A stretch of DNA of 64,000 nt from the NCBI RefSeq assembly GCF_023921125.1, contig NZ_CP099466.1, forward strand, positions 1,612,001-1,676,000, written 5' to 3'. The notes beneath the pieces were generated by a model. The model saw only the letters and a list, made by a program, of their open reading frames with translations, made no database searches and had not been told where the DNA came from. The position numbers were made by a program, and so were the translations under genes. Source of the DNA: Arthrobacter caoxuetaonis. Its GTDB lineage: Bacteria > Actinomycetota > Actinomycetes > Actinomycetales > Micrococcaceae. This document shows, in pieces, positions 56,029 to 64,000 of the stretch (positions are counted from its first letter, which is position 1; each line of letters starts with the position of its first letter).

Positions 56029-56523
56029 CTACTGCGTTTCGCCGCTTATGTCCTTGAAGTAGCGAGCAACTGGCCACCGCTCGAACCCGGACCCCTCGTA
56101 GAACTGACGGGCCGGTGAATGTCCGGGATCGTCACCCGTTTCAACCATCACCATTCGCATACCCTTTGCTCGCGCCCGTTCGATGGAGCGCTGAACAAGG
56201 GCGCGGCCGACTCCTGTCCCTTGGTGCACGGGGTCGACAGTAAGAACATAGACCTCACCCATGCTGTCCTCCGGATGAAGCCGCGTGCAGACCCACCCGG
56301 CGGGTGACTTGTCGATCAGGGCAACGTCGATGTTGTCCGGCTCATCGTCGAGGATTGCTTCAAGGTCGCTGGACTGCCGGCTGCGCCAGCCATCGGGGTA
56401 GAACGACTCATAGACAAAGACGGGGACAGCTGACTTGAGCAACGGGAACACGGGTTCCCATGCCCGCAGTGAGAGGGCAAGCAGCGGCTCGCGGTGTTCG
56501 GCGGAATACGGCACGATTTCCAT
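56029..56523 (-). CDS. GNAT family N-acetyltransferase
   Basis: 164 aa from ATG 56523. Acetyl-CoA motif VDPVHQGTGVGRALVQRSIERA (about 98-118) and YVLTV strand; MVMVETGDDPGHSPARQFYEGSGF follows. Substrate unknown. A fragment of a paralogue, covering residues about 13-27, lies 500 bases away at 56986-57045. Confidence 0.85.
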   Translation of the reverse strand: MEIVPYSAEHREPLLALSLRAWEPVFPLLKSAVPVFVYESFYPDGWRSRQSSDLEAILDDEPDNIDVALIDKSPAGWVCTRLHPEDSMGEVYVLTVDPVHQGTGVGRALVQRSIERARAKGMRMVMVETGDDPGHSPARQFYEGSGFERWPVARYFKDISGETQ

Positions 56524-56772
56524 TCGCCAACAATAGCCAGCCGGTGAGGGCTGGGCTGGGGTCCGCACAGGTTCCCACTCCCTGTTGCTCCTGTGGCATG
56601 AGTAACCTCTGCCGCAACACCAGGAACTACGGCTGGGAACCCGGTGTTCGAAGAGCGCCACAGGCCCACATCACCCAAGCACCTCGACTACTTGTGGGGT
56701 TGCCGACGCGCGCCCGGGCTAAGGCTCTGAGTTCCATGCCGGCGCAGCATCCTGGGCAAGCCCCCCTTGCGA

Positions 56773-56870
56773 GAAACACTGCACTTTTGGAAACACTGCA
56801 TTTTGGGTGCGGAAACGCTGCGTTCCGGGATTCCGCTGCATCCTGTGACACCGATTCGCTGCGTTTCGGG
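56773..56870. repeat. Degenerate direct repeats (GAAACRCTGCRTTT type)
   Basis: Five CTGC-centred units at 56779, 56796, 56818, 56836 and 56859 with spacings 17, 22, 18 and 23, so successive pairs are about 40 bases apart. Cores read GAAACACTGCACTTTT, GAAACACTGCATTTTG, GAAACGCTGCGTTCCG, and CGCTGCGTTTCGGG. Confidence 0.65.
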
Positions 56871-56985
56871 AAAACCGGTCGTCCGGGGAAAGTCCAGCCA
56901 TGGCGCCGCGCAGCAAATTCCCACAGCAAACGAATCAGCCCCACACGCAGCAAAACCGAAGGGGCTCCCGAGTCACTGACTTGAG

Positions 56986-57045
56986 TCACGGGAACACTGG
57001 TTCCCATGCCCGCAGCTTGAGGGCCAATAGTCGCCCGCGGTCTTT
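56986..57045 (-). pseudogene. Remnant of a GNAT paralogue
   Basis: On the minus strand the translation RGRLLALKLRAWEPVFP-stop closely matches residues about 11-27 of the intact GNAT at 56029-56523 (REPLLALSLRAWEPVFP), with about 50 bases of nucleotide similarity. A TGA follows at once and no more of the gene is present. Confidence 0.8.
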
Positions 57046-57097
57046 GGCGGGGGATCCCTCACCGCTCTTGTCGCAACCAGTAGTAGTGTGGCGCGGT

Positions 57098-57610
57098 ATG
57101 AGGAGCCCCCTAGACGAGCAGCAACGACACGTTGTTCCGATTGTGTTGGGTGGGGTGCTGATCATCAGTGCGTATGCGTTGATCGGTGCGCTGCAGATCA
57201 CCGTTTGGAACCCCATGGCGGCCGTTCCGGGTATGAGCCTCCAAGAGATCAAGACGGCTATGTCATCTGTCAACGAGCCGCTAGTGGAAACCCCGGTTTA
57301 CGCATGGGCACTGGCCGGACCCGTCCTTGCTCTCACTGTCGGCACCTTTTCCATCGTGAAATTCCCTGATCTGCCATGGACGATTACCCGGTATTTCCTC
57401 ATCCTCATCATGCTCGGGACGCCCACCTACTACTTTGTCTCGTTCAGTCCCGGGATGAGCCTCGCTGACGCGTTCTCCACGACAGGCGGGGATCATTCTC
57501 CTTGGAGCAGGATCCTCTATGGCATGAGCATTCTTGCATTGATCCTCCTGCTTTTGACCCTAAGGAAGAAGGATCAAAAGCATGGAAAGGCTACCCAGCC
57601 CCTGCCTTGA
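57098..57610 (+). CDS. Hypothetical four-helix membrane protein
   Basis: 170 aa from ATG 57098 (a GTG at 57086 is possible). Hydrophobic segments about 13-38, 65-88, 95-118 and 140-160. No ribosome site, so perhaps leaderless. No recognised family; composition less GC-biased than neighbours. The 236 bases downstream to the DUF3060 gene contain no supported gene. Confidence 0.65.
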   Translation: MRSPLDEQQRHVVPIVLGGVLIISAYALIGALQITVWNPMAAVPGMSLQEIKTAMSSVNEPLVETPVYAWALAGPVLALTVGTFSIVKFPDLPWTITRYFLILIMLGTPTYYFVSFSPGMSLADAFSTTGGDHSPWSRILYGMSILALILLLLTLRKKDQKHGKATQPLP

Positions 57611-57846
57611 CACTTCAACGAGATAGCGGCGCGTAGTGCTGGGACAAATCGAGGCACAGACGGGGGACCTCAACGTTTGGCCGTGTCTGTGGTCAATGAC
57701 GAGCGTCAACATGGCCCTCCTGCACATCATGCTGAAGAATAGACAGGCAAGCGGAAGGGCCCCGGAAGAGGAATTGGTCGTGGAACTGCAGGTTCCCTTG
57801 GGGCAGGCCATACAACACCCAGCCCCGTCTAGCTGAGGAGACCCGC

Positions 57847-58425
57847 ATGTACCGCAATTTCCGTATCACCGCACCCGTGCTCACCGCCGTCGCGGGCCTG
57901 GCACTCATCACCGGATGCACTAACCCCACGCCGGAACCCCTGGAAACCGGAACCCCATCAACCAGTGCCGGAACACCGGAGAACACGACGGCCTCCCCGA
58001 CAGACTCAAGCGCAGCACCTGCATCAGGCGGCTCCGGCGAGGAGATCACCCTCAGCCGCGGCGACGCACACAGAATTACGGAAGCGAACACCAGCATCAG
58101 CATTACGTGCTCGGGCGGCGGGGATATCGACGTCCAGACCAGCGGCACCAGCGTGAAGACGACCGGTCAGTGTGAAGACATCGACATCCGCGGCAATGAC
58201 AACTCAGTCAGCGGTGAGGACGCGGAAAGCCTCGACATTGACGGCAACAACAACGAGGCCAACCTGATGAATGTGCCCGAAATCGATGTTGACGGGACCG
58301 AGAACACTGTCGGCGTCGAGGAGACCCGTGACATCGACGTCGAAGGGGAGAGCAACAGCATCACCTATGCCTCGGGAGATCCCATCGTCGAAACCACGGG
58401 TACAAACTCCGTTTCGGTCCGGTGA
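57847..58425 (+). CDS. DUF3060 lipoprotein
   Basis: 192 aa. Signal with lipobox ITGC (Cys near 26), then a Ser/Thr/Pro linker to about 62, then about 130 residues of repeated DIDxxGxxNxV-like units (DIDIRGNDNSV, SLDIDGNNNEA, EIDVDGTENTV, DIDVEGESNSI), typical of the DUF3060 beta-helix. Surface-anchored; function unknown. GAGGAG lies upstream. Confidence 0.9.
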   Translation: MYRNFRITAPVLTAVAGLALITGCTNPTPEPLETGTPSTSAGTPENTTASPTDSSAAPASGGSGEEITLSRGDAHRITEANTSISITCSGGGDIDVQTSGTSVKTTGQCEDIDIRGNDNSVSGEDAESLDIDGNNNEANLMNVPEIDVDGTENTVGVEETRDIDVEGESNSITYASGDPIVETTGTNSVSVR

Positions 58426-58537
58426 ACCCGGGAGCGGGCAAATAAGCTTCCGGCGGGCGATCTCGTGGCGAGGTGCGTTGCCGCAGTTGGGTGCGCTCTC
58501 TACTCGGATTGCCATGGACGAGCCTCGCCGTTCTTGT

Positions 58538-59380
58538 TTAGGAAGCGGGCAACTCGTTGGCGGCGAGTTCTCCGGTCAGCTCCATGCAACGCAGGCGGGC
58601 GGGGGAGTAGTCGTAGGGCATCATTCCAACAGCCTCGAGGAGGCTCACGCGCTTTTCCCCGCTGCCGGCGTCCTGGCAGGCCGCGTCCACACCTTCAGTG
58701 CGAGCGGGGTGCAGGGCATCCCAGGAGTCGAAAAGCTCATCGTCGCTCTGAGCCTGGCCGGAATTGTTGATGGCGGCGTCCAGCTTCAGTTCGAAGGCGT
58801 GCCGTTCGGCAGCGGCCTGCGCCACGCGGGGGTCGTCGACGGCGACCGTGTCATCGAGCGCCTCCTCGGCGGCCTCGACGCGGTCGGATTCCTCCCGCAG
58901 ACCCGGGTGAGTGGCCAGGACGATATAACGGCCGGCATTGACGGCCGCACCGAGCGGCCCGAAGATCCGCTCCATGACCAGCAGGTTGTCCAGGTCCGCC
59001 TGACGCAGCGAGCCCTCGGGCAGGCCCTTGAGGCGGCCGGTGACGAATTCAGAGAGTAGCCCCAGTCGACCCTCCAAGGTGCGCATTCGCTGCACGACGG
59101 CGGCGTCGCGGCCGCTGTCGACACCAGCCGGAGCCGCGTCAGCAAAGACTTCACGGATGTCCTCCACGGCAATCCCGGCGTCGACCATCTTGTGGATCCA
59201 CAGCAGCCGGATCATGTCCTCGTAGCCGTATCGGCGGTGGCCGCCGCTGCCCCGTTCGGGCTCGGGAAGCAGGCCATTGTCCTGGTAGCCAAGGATCGCT
59301 TCCGGTGTGGTGCCAACGAACTGTGCCGCGTCACCGACTTCGACCTGACGCGGCGGCAGCGGGATAAGGGACGATTCCAT
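58538..59380 (-). CDS. MerR-family regulator with long C-terminal domain
   Basis: 280 aa from ATG 59380, which has GGAAGG 6 bases before; an ATG five codons upstream lacks one. Winged-helix domain about 10-75 (GDAAQFVGTTPEAILGYQDNGLLPEPERGSGGHRRYGYEDM), dimer helix about 85-120, then about 150 residues of unknown effector domain with charged helices. No Cys cluster, so not a metal or redox sensor of the usual kind. Its targets are not apparent; the divergent GNAT could be one. The 305 bases to that gene show no clear MerR operator. Confidence 0.85.
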   Translation of the reverse strand: MESSLIPLPPRQVEVGDAAQFVGTTPEAILGYQDNGLLPEPERGSGGHRRYGYEDMIRLLWIHKMVDAGIAVEDIREVFADAAPAGVDSGRDAAVVQRMRTLEGRLGLLSEFVTGRLKGLPEGSLRQADLDNLLVMERIFGPLGAAVNAGRYIVLATHPGLREESDRVEAAEEALDDTVAVDDPRVAQAAAERHAFELKLDAAINNSGQAQSDDELFDSWDALHPARTEGVDAACQDAGSGEKRVSLLEAVGMMPYDYSPARLRCMELTGELAANELPAS

Positions 59381-59685
59381 GGGCAGGCCTTCCATAACCG
59401 GTCGGGACGTCGCACCTCGGCGGGCTCCATGACGGTGCGGGCGGTGCAGCTTCGCAATACCCTACCGCGCCTCGACCGCGACTTTTCCCTGCACGCCCGG
59501 CTGGTCCCAGGCGCCCCTTAGCCGGTCCCAACTGCGAAACGTGGCAGGGCGGCGCGGTGAGAGACGTCCCCCTGCGGATCCCTAGCGGGCTCCAGAGTGG
59601 ACACGCGCCTGCGAGTACGGCCTGACGTTGACGCTGGAGTGAGCTCGGCAGCCGGCGGCAATCATGAGGTCATACAATCGGCAGA

Positions 59686-60132
59686 ATGAATGCTCGCAGC
59701 CTCACCGAAGACCAGTACGACAGCGCTGTTTCCCTGTGGACGGCTACCGGTCTCACACGCCCGTGGAACGATCCCATGGACGACCTACTCCGAGCGATGA
59801 GCGGTGCGACGTCGACGGTCCTTGGGTGCTCCCTGGATGGTGACTTGGTGGCCACCGCGATGGTAGGGCACGACGGGCACCGCGGCTGGGTCTACTACCT
59901 TGCGGTCGCACCGGACAGGCAGGAATCCGGATTGGGACGCATGATGATGGAGGCCTCCGAGCAATGGTTGATTGAGCGCGGTGCTGTAAAGGTGCAGCTC
60001 ATGATCCGCACCAACAACAGTCCGGTTATCGGTTTCTATGACCATCTTGGATACGAGCTCTCAGACGTCCAGGTGAGGGCTAAGTGGCTGAACGCAGATG
60101 ATGCCGCCAACACAGATTCAGCTGCACGCTGA
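59686..60132 (+). CDS. YpeA-like GNAT acetyltransferase
   Basis: 148 aa. LTRPWNDPMDDLLRAM and GHDGHRGWVYYLAVAPDRQESGLGRMMMEASE fit the YpeA subgroup; IRTNNSPVIGFYDHLGYELSDV ends the fold. Substrate unknown. No ribosome site is strong. 103 bases before hisE on the same strand. Confidence 0.88.
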   Translation: MNARSLTEDQYDSAVSLWTATGLTRPWNDPMDDLLRAMSGATSTVLGCSLDGDLVATAMVGHDGHRGWVYYLAVAPDRQESGLGRMMMEASEQWLIERGAVKVQLMIRTNNSPVIGFYDHLGYELSDVQVRAKWLNADDAANTDSAAR

Positions 60133-60235
60133 AGGTCCTCAGCCGGCGCGTCCACACCCCGCCTGACTACGCGTCCTTCGTCACACACGCGGGCCGGAAT
60201 GGGGCAGACTGTGACGCACGGCGTACCCTTGATCT

Positions 60236-60499
60236 GTGAAAACCTTCGAAGAGCTATTTGCCGAACTCAGTGAGAAGGCGGCGACCCGGCCTGCCGGGTC
60301 CCGCACCGTCGCCGAACTTGAGTCCGGCGTCCACGGCATCGGCAAGAAGGTAGTCGAAGAGGCCGCAGAAGTCTGGATGGCTGCCGAGTACGAGTCTGAT
60401 GAAGCCGCAGCAGAGGAAATCTCCCAGCTGCTCTACCACCTGCAGGTCCTGATGCTGGCCAAAGGCCTCACCCTGCAGGACATTTACAAGCATCTCTAG
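60236..60499 (+). CDS. hisE: Phosphoribosyl-ATP pyrophosphohydrolase
   Basis: 87 aa from GTG 60236. Motifs [18 protein letters not shown] and [19 protein letters not shown] give the MazG-like metal-binding Glu/Asp set. Second step of histidine synthesis. TACCCT at 60224-60229 is a candidate -10 so close to the GTG that the mRNA may be leaderless. Confidence 0.95.
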   Translation: MKTFEELFAELSEKAATRPAGSRTVAELESGVHGIGKKVVEEAAEVWMAAEYESDEAAAEEISQLLYHLQVLMLAKGLTLQDIYKHL

Positions 60500-60500
60500 C

Positions 60501-60536
60501 CACGTGCTGCCTTGAGTTCACCTCAGGCAGCGTGTG
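60501..60536 (+). promoter_or_regulatory. Hairpin between hisE and hisG
   Basis: CACGTGCTGCCTTGAG / CTCAGGCAGCGTG folds into a long stem with small bulges; no T-tract follows, so it is more likely an RNA-stability or attenuation element than a terminator. Confidence 0.5.
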
Positions 60537-60588
60537 GCCCGCCGGCAGGCCCAGCTCCCATCTGACTTCCAGCGAAAGACATACTCCA

Positions 60589-61431
60589 ATGCTCCGTGTA
60601 GCCGTACCCAACAAGGGTGCCCTGTCCGAATCCGCCTCCGCCATGCTCTCCGAGGCCGGATACCGCCAGCGCCGCGACAGCCGCGAACTGGTCATGGTCG
60701 ATCCCGACAACGACATCGAATTCTTCTTCCTCCGTCCGCGGGACATCGCCGTTTACGTCGGCTCCGGAACGCTCGACGTCGGCCTCACCGGCCGCGACCT
60801 CTTCCTGGACGCCCAGGTAGAGGCCGAAGAGCTGATGAGCCTCGGCTTCGGCGCCTCCACCTTCCGCTTCGCCGGACCGGTCGGCGACTTCACGTCCATG
60901 GCCGAACTGCAGGGCAAGCGCGTGGCAACCAGCTACGACGGACTGCTCCGCGCGTACCTCGCCGAACACGGCGTGGACGCCTCCGTGGTCCGCCTCGACG
61001 GTGCCGTCGAATCCTCCGTGCGCCTCGGCGTCGCCGACGCAATTGCCGACGTCGTTGAAACCGGAACCACGCTCCGCGCCGCCGGCATGGAAATCTTCGG
61101 TGAGCCGATCCTGAAGTCCGAGGCCGTGCTGATCGGCCGGAAGGGTGCCAACCCCGCCGGACTCGATGTGCTCAAGCGCCGCCTCAAGGGCGTCCTGGTG
61201 GCCCGCCAGTACGTGATGATGGACTACGACGTCCGCAAGGAACTCGTCGAAGCCGCCGCCGCCCTCACACCCGGCCTGGAATCCCCGACGGTCTCCCCGC
61301 TGCGGGACTCGGACTGGGTCGCCGTCCGGTCGATGATCAAGAAGTCCGACACCAACCGCATCATGGATGAGCTGTATGACCTCGGCGCCCGTGCCATCCT
61401 GGTCAGCACCATCCACGCCTGCCGGATCTAG
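60589..61431 (+). CDS. hisG: ATP phosphoribosyltransferase, long form
   Basis: 280 aa from ATG 60589. [16 protein letters not shown] is the invariant start; DVGLTGRD and [23 protein letters not shown] bind PRPP and ATP. The last 75 residues form the regulatory ACT-like domain, so feedback inhibition by histidine is expected and no HisZ is needed. First enzyme of the pathway. Confidence 0.96.
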   Translation: MLRVAVPNKGALSESASAMLSEAGYRQRRDSRELVMVDPDNDIEFFFLRPRDIAVYVGSGTLDVGLTGRDLFLDAQVEAEELMSLGFGASTFRFAGPVGDFTSMAELQGKRVATSYDGLLRAYLAEHGVDASVVRLDGAVESSVRLGVADAIADVVETGTTLRAAGMEIFGEPILKSEAVLIGRKGANPAGLDVLKRRLKGVLVARQYVMMDYDVRKELVEAAAALTPGLESPTVSPLRDSDWVAVRSMIKKSDTNRIMDELYDLGARAILVSTIHACRI

Positions 61432-61443
61432 GGGAGCGCCGTC

Positions 61444-62214
61444 ATGAGCGTTGCCATCCGTGTCATTCCCTGCCTCGACGTCGACGCCGGCCGCGTGGTC
61501 AAAGGCATCAACTTCGAAGGCCTGCGCGACGCCGGTGACCCGGTGGAGCTGGCCCACCGCTACGACCGCGCCGGCGCCGACGAACTCACGTTCCTCGACG
61601 TCACTGCGTCCTCCGGGGCGCGGGAAACCGTGTTCGACGTCGTCTCCCGCACCGCCGAGGAAGTCTTCATTCCGCTGACCGTGGGCGGCGGTGTCCGCAC
61701 CGTTGAGGACGTGGACCGGCTGCTGCGCTACGGCGCGGACAAGGCCTCCATCAACTCCGCAGCGGTCGCACGCCCGGACGTTATTGACGAGATCACCCGG
61801 CACTTCGGTTCCCAGGTGCTGGTGCTCTCCGTGGACGCACGCCGCACGCACGACGGTTCAACGCCGTCGGGCTTCGAAATCACCACCCACGGCGGCCGCA
61901 AGGGCACCGGAATCGACGCCGTCGCCTGGGCGAAGGAAGCAGCTGATCGCGGGGTGGGGGAGATCCTGCTCAACTCGATCGACGCCGACGGCACCCGTGA
62001 CGGGTTCGACCTGGAAATGATCCGCGCCGTCCGCGCTGCCGTGAACGTGCCGTTGATCGCCTCCGGTGGCGCCGGTGTTCCGGAGCATTTCCCGCCGGCT
62101 ATCGCTGCCGGTGCGGATGCTGTCCTCGCCGCATCGATCTTCCACTTCGGACCGGACAACGCCATAGCGGACGTCAAGAAGGCCATCTCCGACGCAGGCT
62201 ACCCCGTCCGGTAA
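61444..62214 (+). CDS. hisF: Imidazole glycerol phosphate synthase subunit HisF
   Basis: 256 aa, half-barrel repeats: [27 protein letters not shown] (catalytic Asp), [16 protein letters not shown] (second catalytic Asp) and IASGGAG. Cyclase half of the HisHF complex; hisH is not in the window. Its last 16 bases overlap the convergent hydrolase gene. Confidence 0.96.
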   Translation: MSVAIRVIPCLDVDAGRVVKGINFEGLRDAGDPVELAHRYDRAGADELTFLDVTASSGARETVFDVVSRTAEEVFIPLTVGGGVRTVEDVDRLLRYGADKASINSAAVARPDVIDEITRHFGSQVLVLSVDARRTHDGSTPSGFEITTHGGRKGTGIDAVAWAKEAADRGVGEILLNSIDADGTRDGFDLEMIRAVRAAVNVPLIASGGAGVPEHFPPAIAAGADAVLAASIFHFGPDNAIADVKKAISDAGYPVR

Positions 62215-63386
62215 TCAGCCAGAACCTCCGCGAAAGACCGGAACGCTTCATCGGCCGGGTGAGCGCCGGGCACGTTCGATTCGTTCATGAACGCCACAAT
62301 CGTTGCGCCGCTGGCCGGATCGTGGAACGCGGCGGAGGTGAAGCCGATGCCTTCGCCGTTGTGTCCCCACCAGCCGCGTGTCTCACCGATGCCGAGGGCG
62401 TACTGGTCGTAGGGCGGACCGGTCTTTAGCGGCGCGCCTGCCAGGCGTTCCTCCTGGGTATCCGCGTCCAGCAGGGCACCGGTGGCCAGGGCCTCCGCCC
62501 ACACCCGGGTGTCCTCGAGCGTGGAGAACAGCGACCCGGCTGCGGCGAAGATGGACGGGTTCTCCACCTGTGGTTCCGGCACGCCGTCCTGTGCGATGTA
62601 ACCGGTGGGATGAGGCTGCCCCCAGTCCGCGGCGTCCGTGAGGTAGGTGGTGCCGCTGAGCTGCAGGGGCTCGAGGACGTGTTCGCTGAGCACTTCGCTG
62701 TAAGGCTGGCCGGTGACCTTCTCGATCACGGCGCCAATCAGGTTGGTATTGGCATTGGTGTAGACACGCTGCGTGCCGGGTTCGAACTGCGCCGGCTCAC
62801 CGAGCACAAAGCCGTTCAGCTCCGCCAGGGTGAATATCCGTGCCGGGTCCTGCCCATATTCATCAGCAAATTCTGCCCCCGTGTAGTCGGCATTACCGCT
62901 GGACATCGCCGCGAGCTGCCGCAGGGTAATCCGGTCACCGTTGGTCACTCCGTCCACGTACTGGCCGGCGGCGTCGTCGAGGTCCACCAGTCCCTGGTCG
63001 GCGAGCTGGAGCAGCAGGGTCACGGTGTAGGACTTGGTGATGCTGCGCAGCGGCCACGCCATGCCGGGGGAGACTGGCACCGCGCCGGCGACGTCGGCTG
63101 TTCCGGAAGCCGCCTGCCAAGTTCCCTCACCCGGGACCCAGACTCCGGCAGCCGCACCCGGCACGCCGTAACGCTGCATGACCTGGGCAAGTTGGTCCTG
63201 CAGCGCGCTCTGCATTTTGTCCGGCAATTCGTCCTGCGCCGAAACTCCAGGGGACGGGGAGGAGAAGGGAGAGGTCACTGAGTCCCGGGCAGCGTCAGGC
63301 GGCGAACAGGAAACAACCAGCAGCGCGGCGGCCACGGACGCGGCCGCCAGCCGCACGGAACGAGCAAAGACGCAGTTCCTGCCCAT
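62199..63386 (-). CDS. Serine hydrolase of the beta-lactamase/D-Ala-D-Ala carboxypeptidase fold, lipoprotein
   Basis: 395 aa. Lipobox VVSCS gives Cys near 27. SxxK is SITK (about 114-117) after GMAWPLR, the YxN motif YTN (about 209-211), and HNGEGIGF replaces the KTG triad. Likely an extracellular DD-peptidase or esterase (class C-like); true beta-lactamase activity is not implied. Confidence 0.9.
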   Translation of the reverse strand: MGRNCVFARSVRLAAASVAAALLVVSCSPPDAARDSVTSPFSSPSPGVSAQDELPDKMQSALQDQLAQVMQRYGVPGAAAGVWVPGEGTWQAASGTADVAGAVPVSPGMAWPLRSITKSYTVTLLLQLADQGLVDLDDAAGQYVDGVTNGDRITLRQLAAMSSGNADYTGAEFADEYGQDPARIFTLAELNGFVLGEPAQFEPGTQRVYTNANTNLIGAVIEKVTGQPYSEVLSEHVLEPLQLSGTTYLTDAADWGQPHPTGYIAQDGVPEPQVENPSIFAAAGSLFSTLEDTRVWAEALATGALLDADTQEERLAGAPLKTGPPYDQYALGIGETRGWWGHNGEGIGFTSAAFHDPASGATIVAFMNESNVPGAHPADEAFRSFAEVLADYRTG

Positions 63387-63455
63387 GTGAATCTCCGAAG
63401 CCAGCGGTCAGTGCGCGGACTTCCAGCGTGGCATTTCCCGGGGTCCCGGGCAACG

Positions 63456-63486
63456 AAAAAGGGCCCGGCGCATAAGCCGGACCCTG
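63456..63486 (-). terminator. Terminator of the TIGR03085-type gene
   Basis: On the minus strand GGGTCCGGC-TTATGC-GCCGGGCCC then TTTTTCG; 9-bp stem with one mismatch, just after the stop of the gene ending at 63501. Confidence 0.85.
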
Positions 63487-63500
63487 TATTCGGAAAGGGA

Positions 63501-64000
63501 TTACAGCCCGATCTCGGCGCTCTCAAGCAGCGCGACGGCGTCGGGCTGGCCTTCGAACATGACCAGGGCCTGCTGGTTGCGGCCGTGGGCGTGCAGGAGC
63601 AGCTCGCAGGGCTCGCCGACGATCGCCACGGACACGGCTGCCCGCTTGGCCACGTGCCGGGGTCCGTCAGGACGCACCAAGACAATGCCGACGTCGACGC
63701 CGCGGTAGAGCAGCGCCGCTCGCTTCAGCAGCTCGGACCACAGGGCTTCGGAGTATTCGGCATCCAGGGCCCGCGGAGCCCAGCGGTCACCGGCACGGCG
63801 GATGTCTTCGGTGTGCACGAAGTACTCCACCAGGTTGGCGGAGTTGTCCACAGACTTGATCTGCATGGGGGAGAGCAGCGGAGGTCCGGACCGGAAGGAC
63901 TTGACCAGCTTCGCGTAACCCTCGGAGGTGGAGGCCTTGGCGACCAGCGCGTCCATGGCTTTGGCCGTCCGTGCGGCGAACGGCTTCACAAAGAAACCGA
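63501..64000 (-). CDS. TIGR03085-type DinB/maleylpyruvate-isomerase-like protein, 5' end outside window
   Basis: About 166 C-terminal residues are visible; the frame stays open to the right edge, upstream of the codon at 63989, so roughly 45 N-terminal residues are missing. YAKLVKSFRSGPPLLSP, NLVEYFVHTEDIRRAG and RAALLYRGVDVGIVLVRPDG fit the TIGR03085 metal-binding family related to DinB/mycothiol-dependent maleylpyruvate isomerase. Function unknown. The FVHTEDIRR His is one expected metal ligand. Confidence 0.82.
   Translation of the reverse strand, partial: GFFVKPFAARTAKAMDALVAKASTSEGYAKLVKSFRSGPPLLSPMQIKSVDNSANLVEYFVHTEDIRRAGDRWAPRALDAEYSEALWSELLKRAALLYRGVDVGIVLVRPDGPRHVAKRAAVSVAIVGEPCELLLHAHGRNQQALVMFEGQPDAVALLESAEIGL

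Larger units (their letters stand above)
56524..57097. other. Gene-poor, repeat-bearing interval
   Basis: 574 bases without a convincing gene. Several weak open frames exist on both strands, none with a ribosome site or family match. Contains the degenerate repeat at 56773-56870 and the GNAT fragment at 56986-57045. GC content is lower and more uneven than in neighbours. Confidence 0.6.

Noticed and set aside
57636..57836. Small open frame upstream of the DUF3060 gene
   Set aside because: No ribosome site, no known family, and competing open frames on the other strand.
59620..59670. MerR-type promoter palindrome before the YpeA-like gene
   Set aside because: The left half GACGCTGGAGT has no adequate right half; similarity to MerR sites is too weak.
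62199..63386. Class C beta-lactamase
   Set aside because: Has the fold and SxxK/YxN motifs but not the KTG motif; DD-peptidase/esterase-like relatives share these features.

Overview
The window is a high-GC, gene-dense chromosomal segment of an actinobacterium. Protein sequences and gene neighbourhoods (DUF3000 beside an RNase D, DUF6421 with an SDR, def-fmt-rsmB-rpe, a riboflavin operon led by an FMN riboswitch and a PnuC-type transporter, DUF222/HNH protein) fit Micrococcaceae, most likely Arthrobacter in the broad sense. That assignment is from recognition of families, not from a search. No rRNA, CRISPR array, prophage or intact insertion sequence was seen.

Layout. 1-4.7 kb: fatty-acid beta-oxidation pair (FadB-like, cut by the window edge, and thiolase) with a palindromic operator, then two CNNM/CorC-type membrane proteins. 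4.9-7 kb: FAD-dependent oxidoreductase plus an ECF41 (SigJ-type) sigma factor, preceded by a near-consensus ECF41 promoter. 7-16.7 kb: RNase D, DUF3000, threonine aldolase, an SDR/DUF6421 operon, a VC0807-type membrane protein, RF3, a second thiolase and a GNAT. 16.7-24.4 kb: complete nine-gene V/A-type rotary ATPase operon on the minus strand, every junction overlapping. 24.6-33.6 kb: MsrB, two hydrolase/membrane genes, a DUF222/HNH endonuclease whose start codon sits inside a perfect LexA (SOS) box, FBP zinc-finger protein, YbaK, SufE with a rhodanese, and ZapE. 33.7-35.45 kb: MT0933-type antitoxin-like gene, an NTF2-like gene and seven tRNA genes (3 Gly-GCC, 2 Val-GAC, Cys-GCA on minus; Val-CAC on plus) transcribed from a divergent promoter pair.

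35.5-47.7 kb: PD-(D/E)XK-type protein, the def-fmt-rsmB-rpe block, an SMP-30 protein, an ABC-F protein, and the riboflavin operon: FMN riboswitch, ribM, ribD, ribE, ribB, ribA, ribH and a GIY-YIG-like gene. 47.7-58.4 kb: MFS exporter, EthD-like protein, an ECF42 sigma factor with its YciI/DGPF partner and a matching promoter, a lipoprotein, hydrolase, NmrA-like protein, several hypotheticals, a chloramphenicol-phosphotransferase-like kinase, GNAT, a repeat-rich gene-poor stretch with a GNAT remnant, and a DUF3060 lipoprotein. 58.5-64 kb: MerR regulator, YpeA-like GNAT, hisE-hisG-hisF, a beta-lactamase-fold serine hydrolase and a truncated TIGR03085-type gene.

Most notable: the compact V/A-ATPase with unusual gene order, two ECF sigma operons with visible self-type promoters, the SOS box on the DUF222/HNH gene, and repeated convergent gene ends that share a single CTAG as stop codon on both strands.
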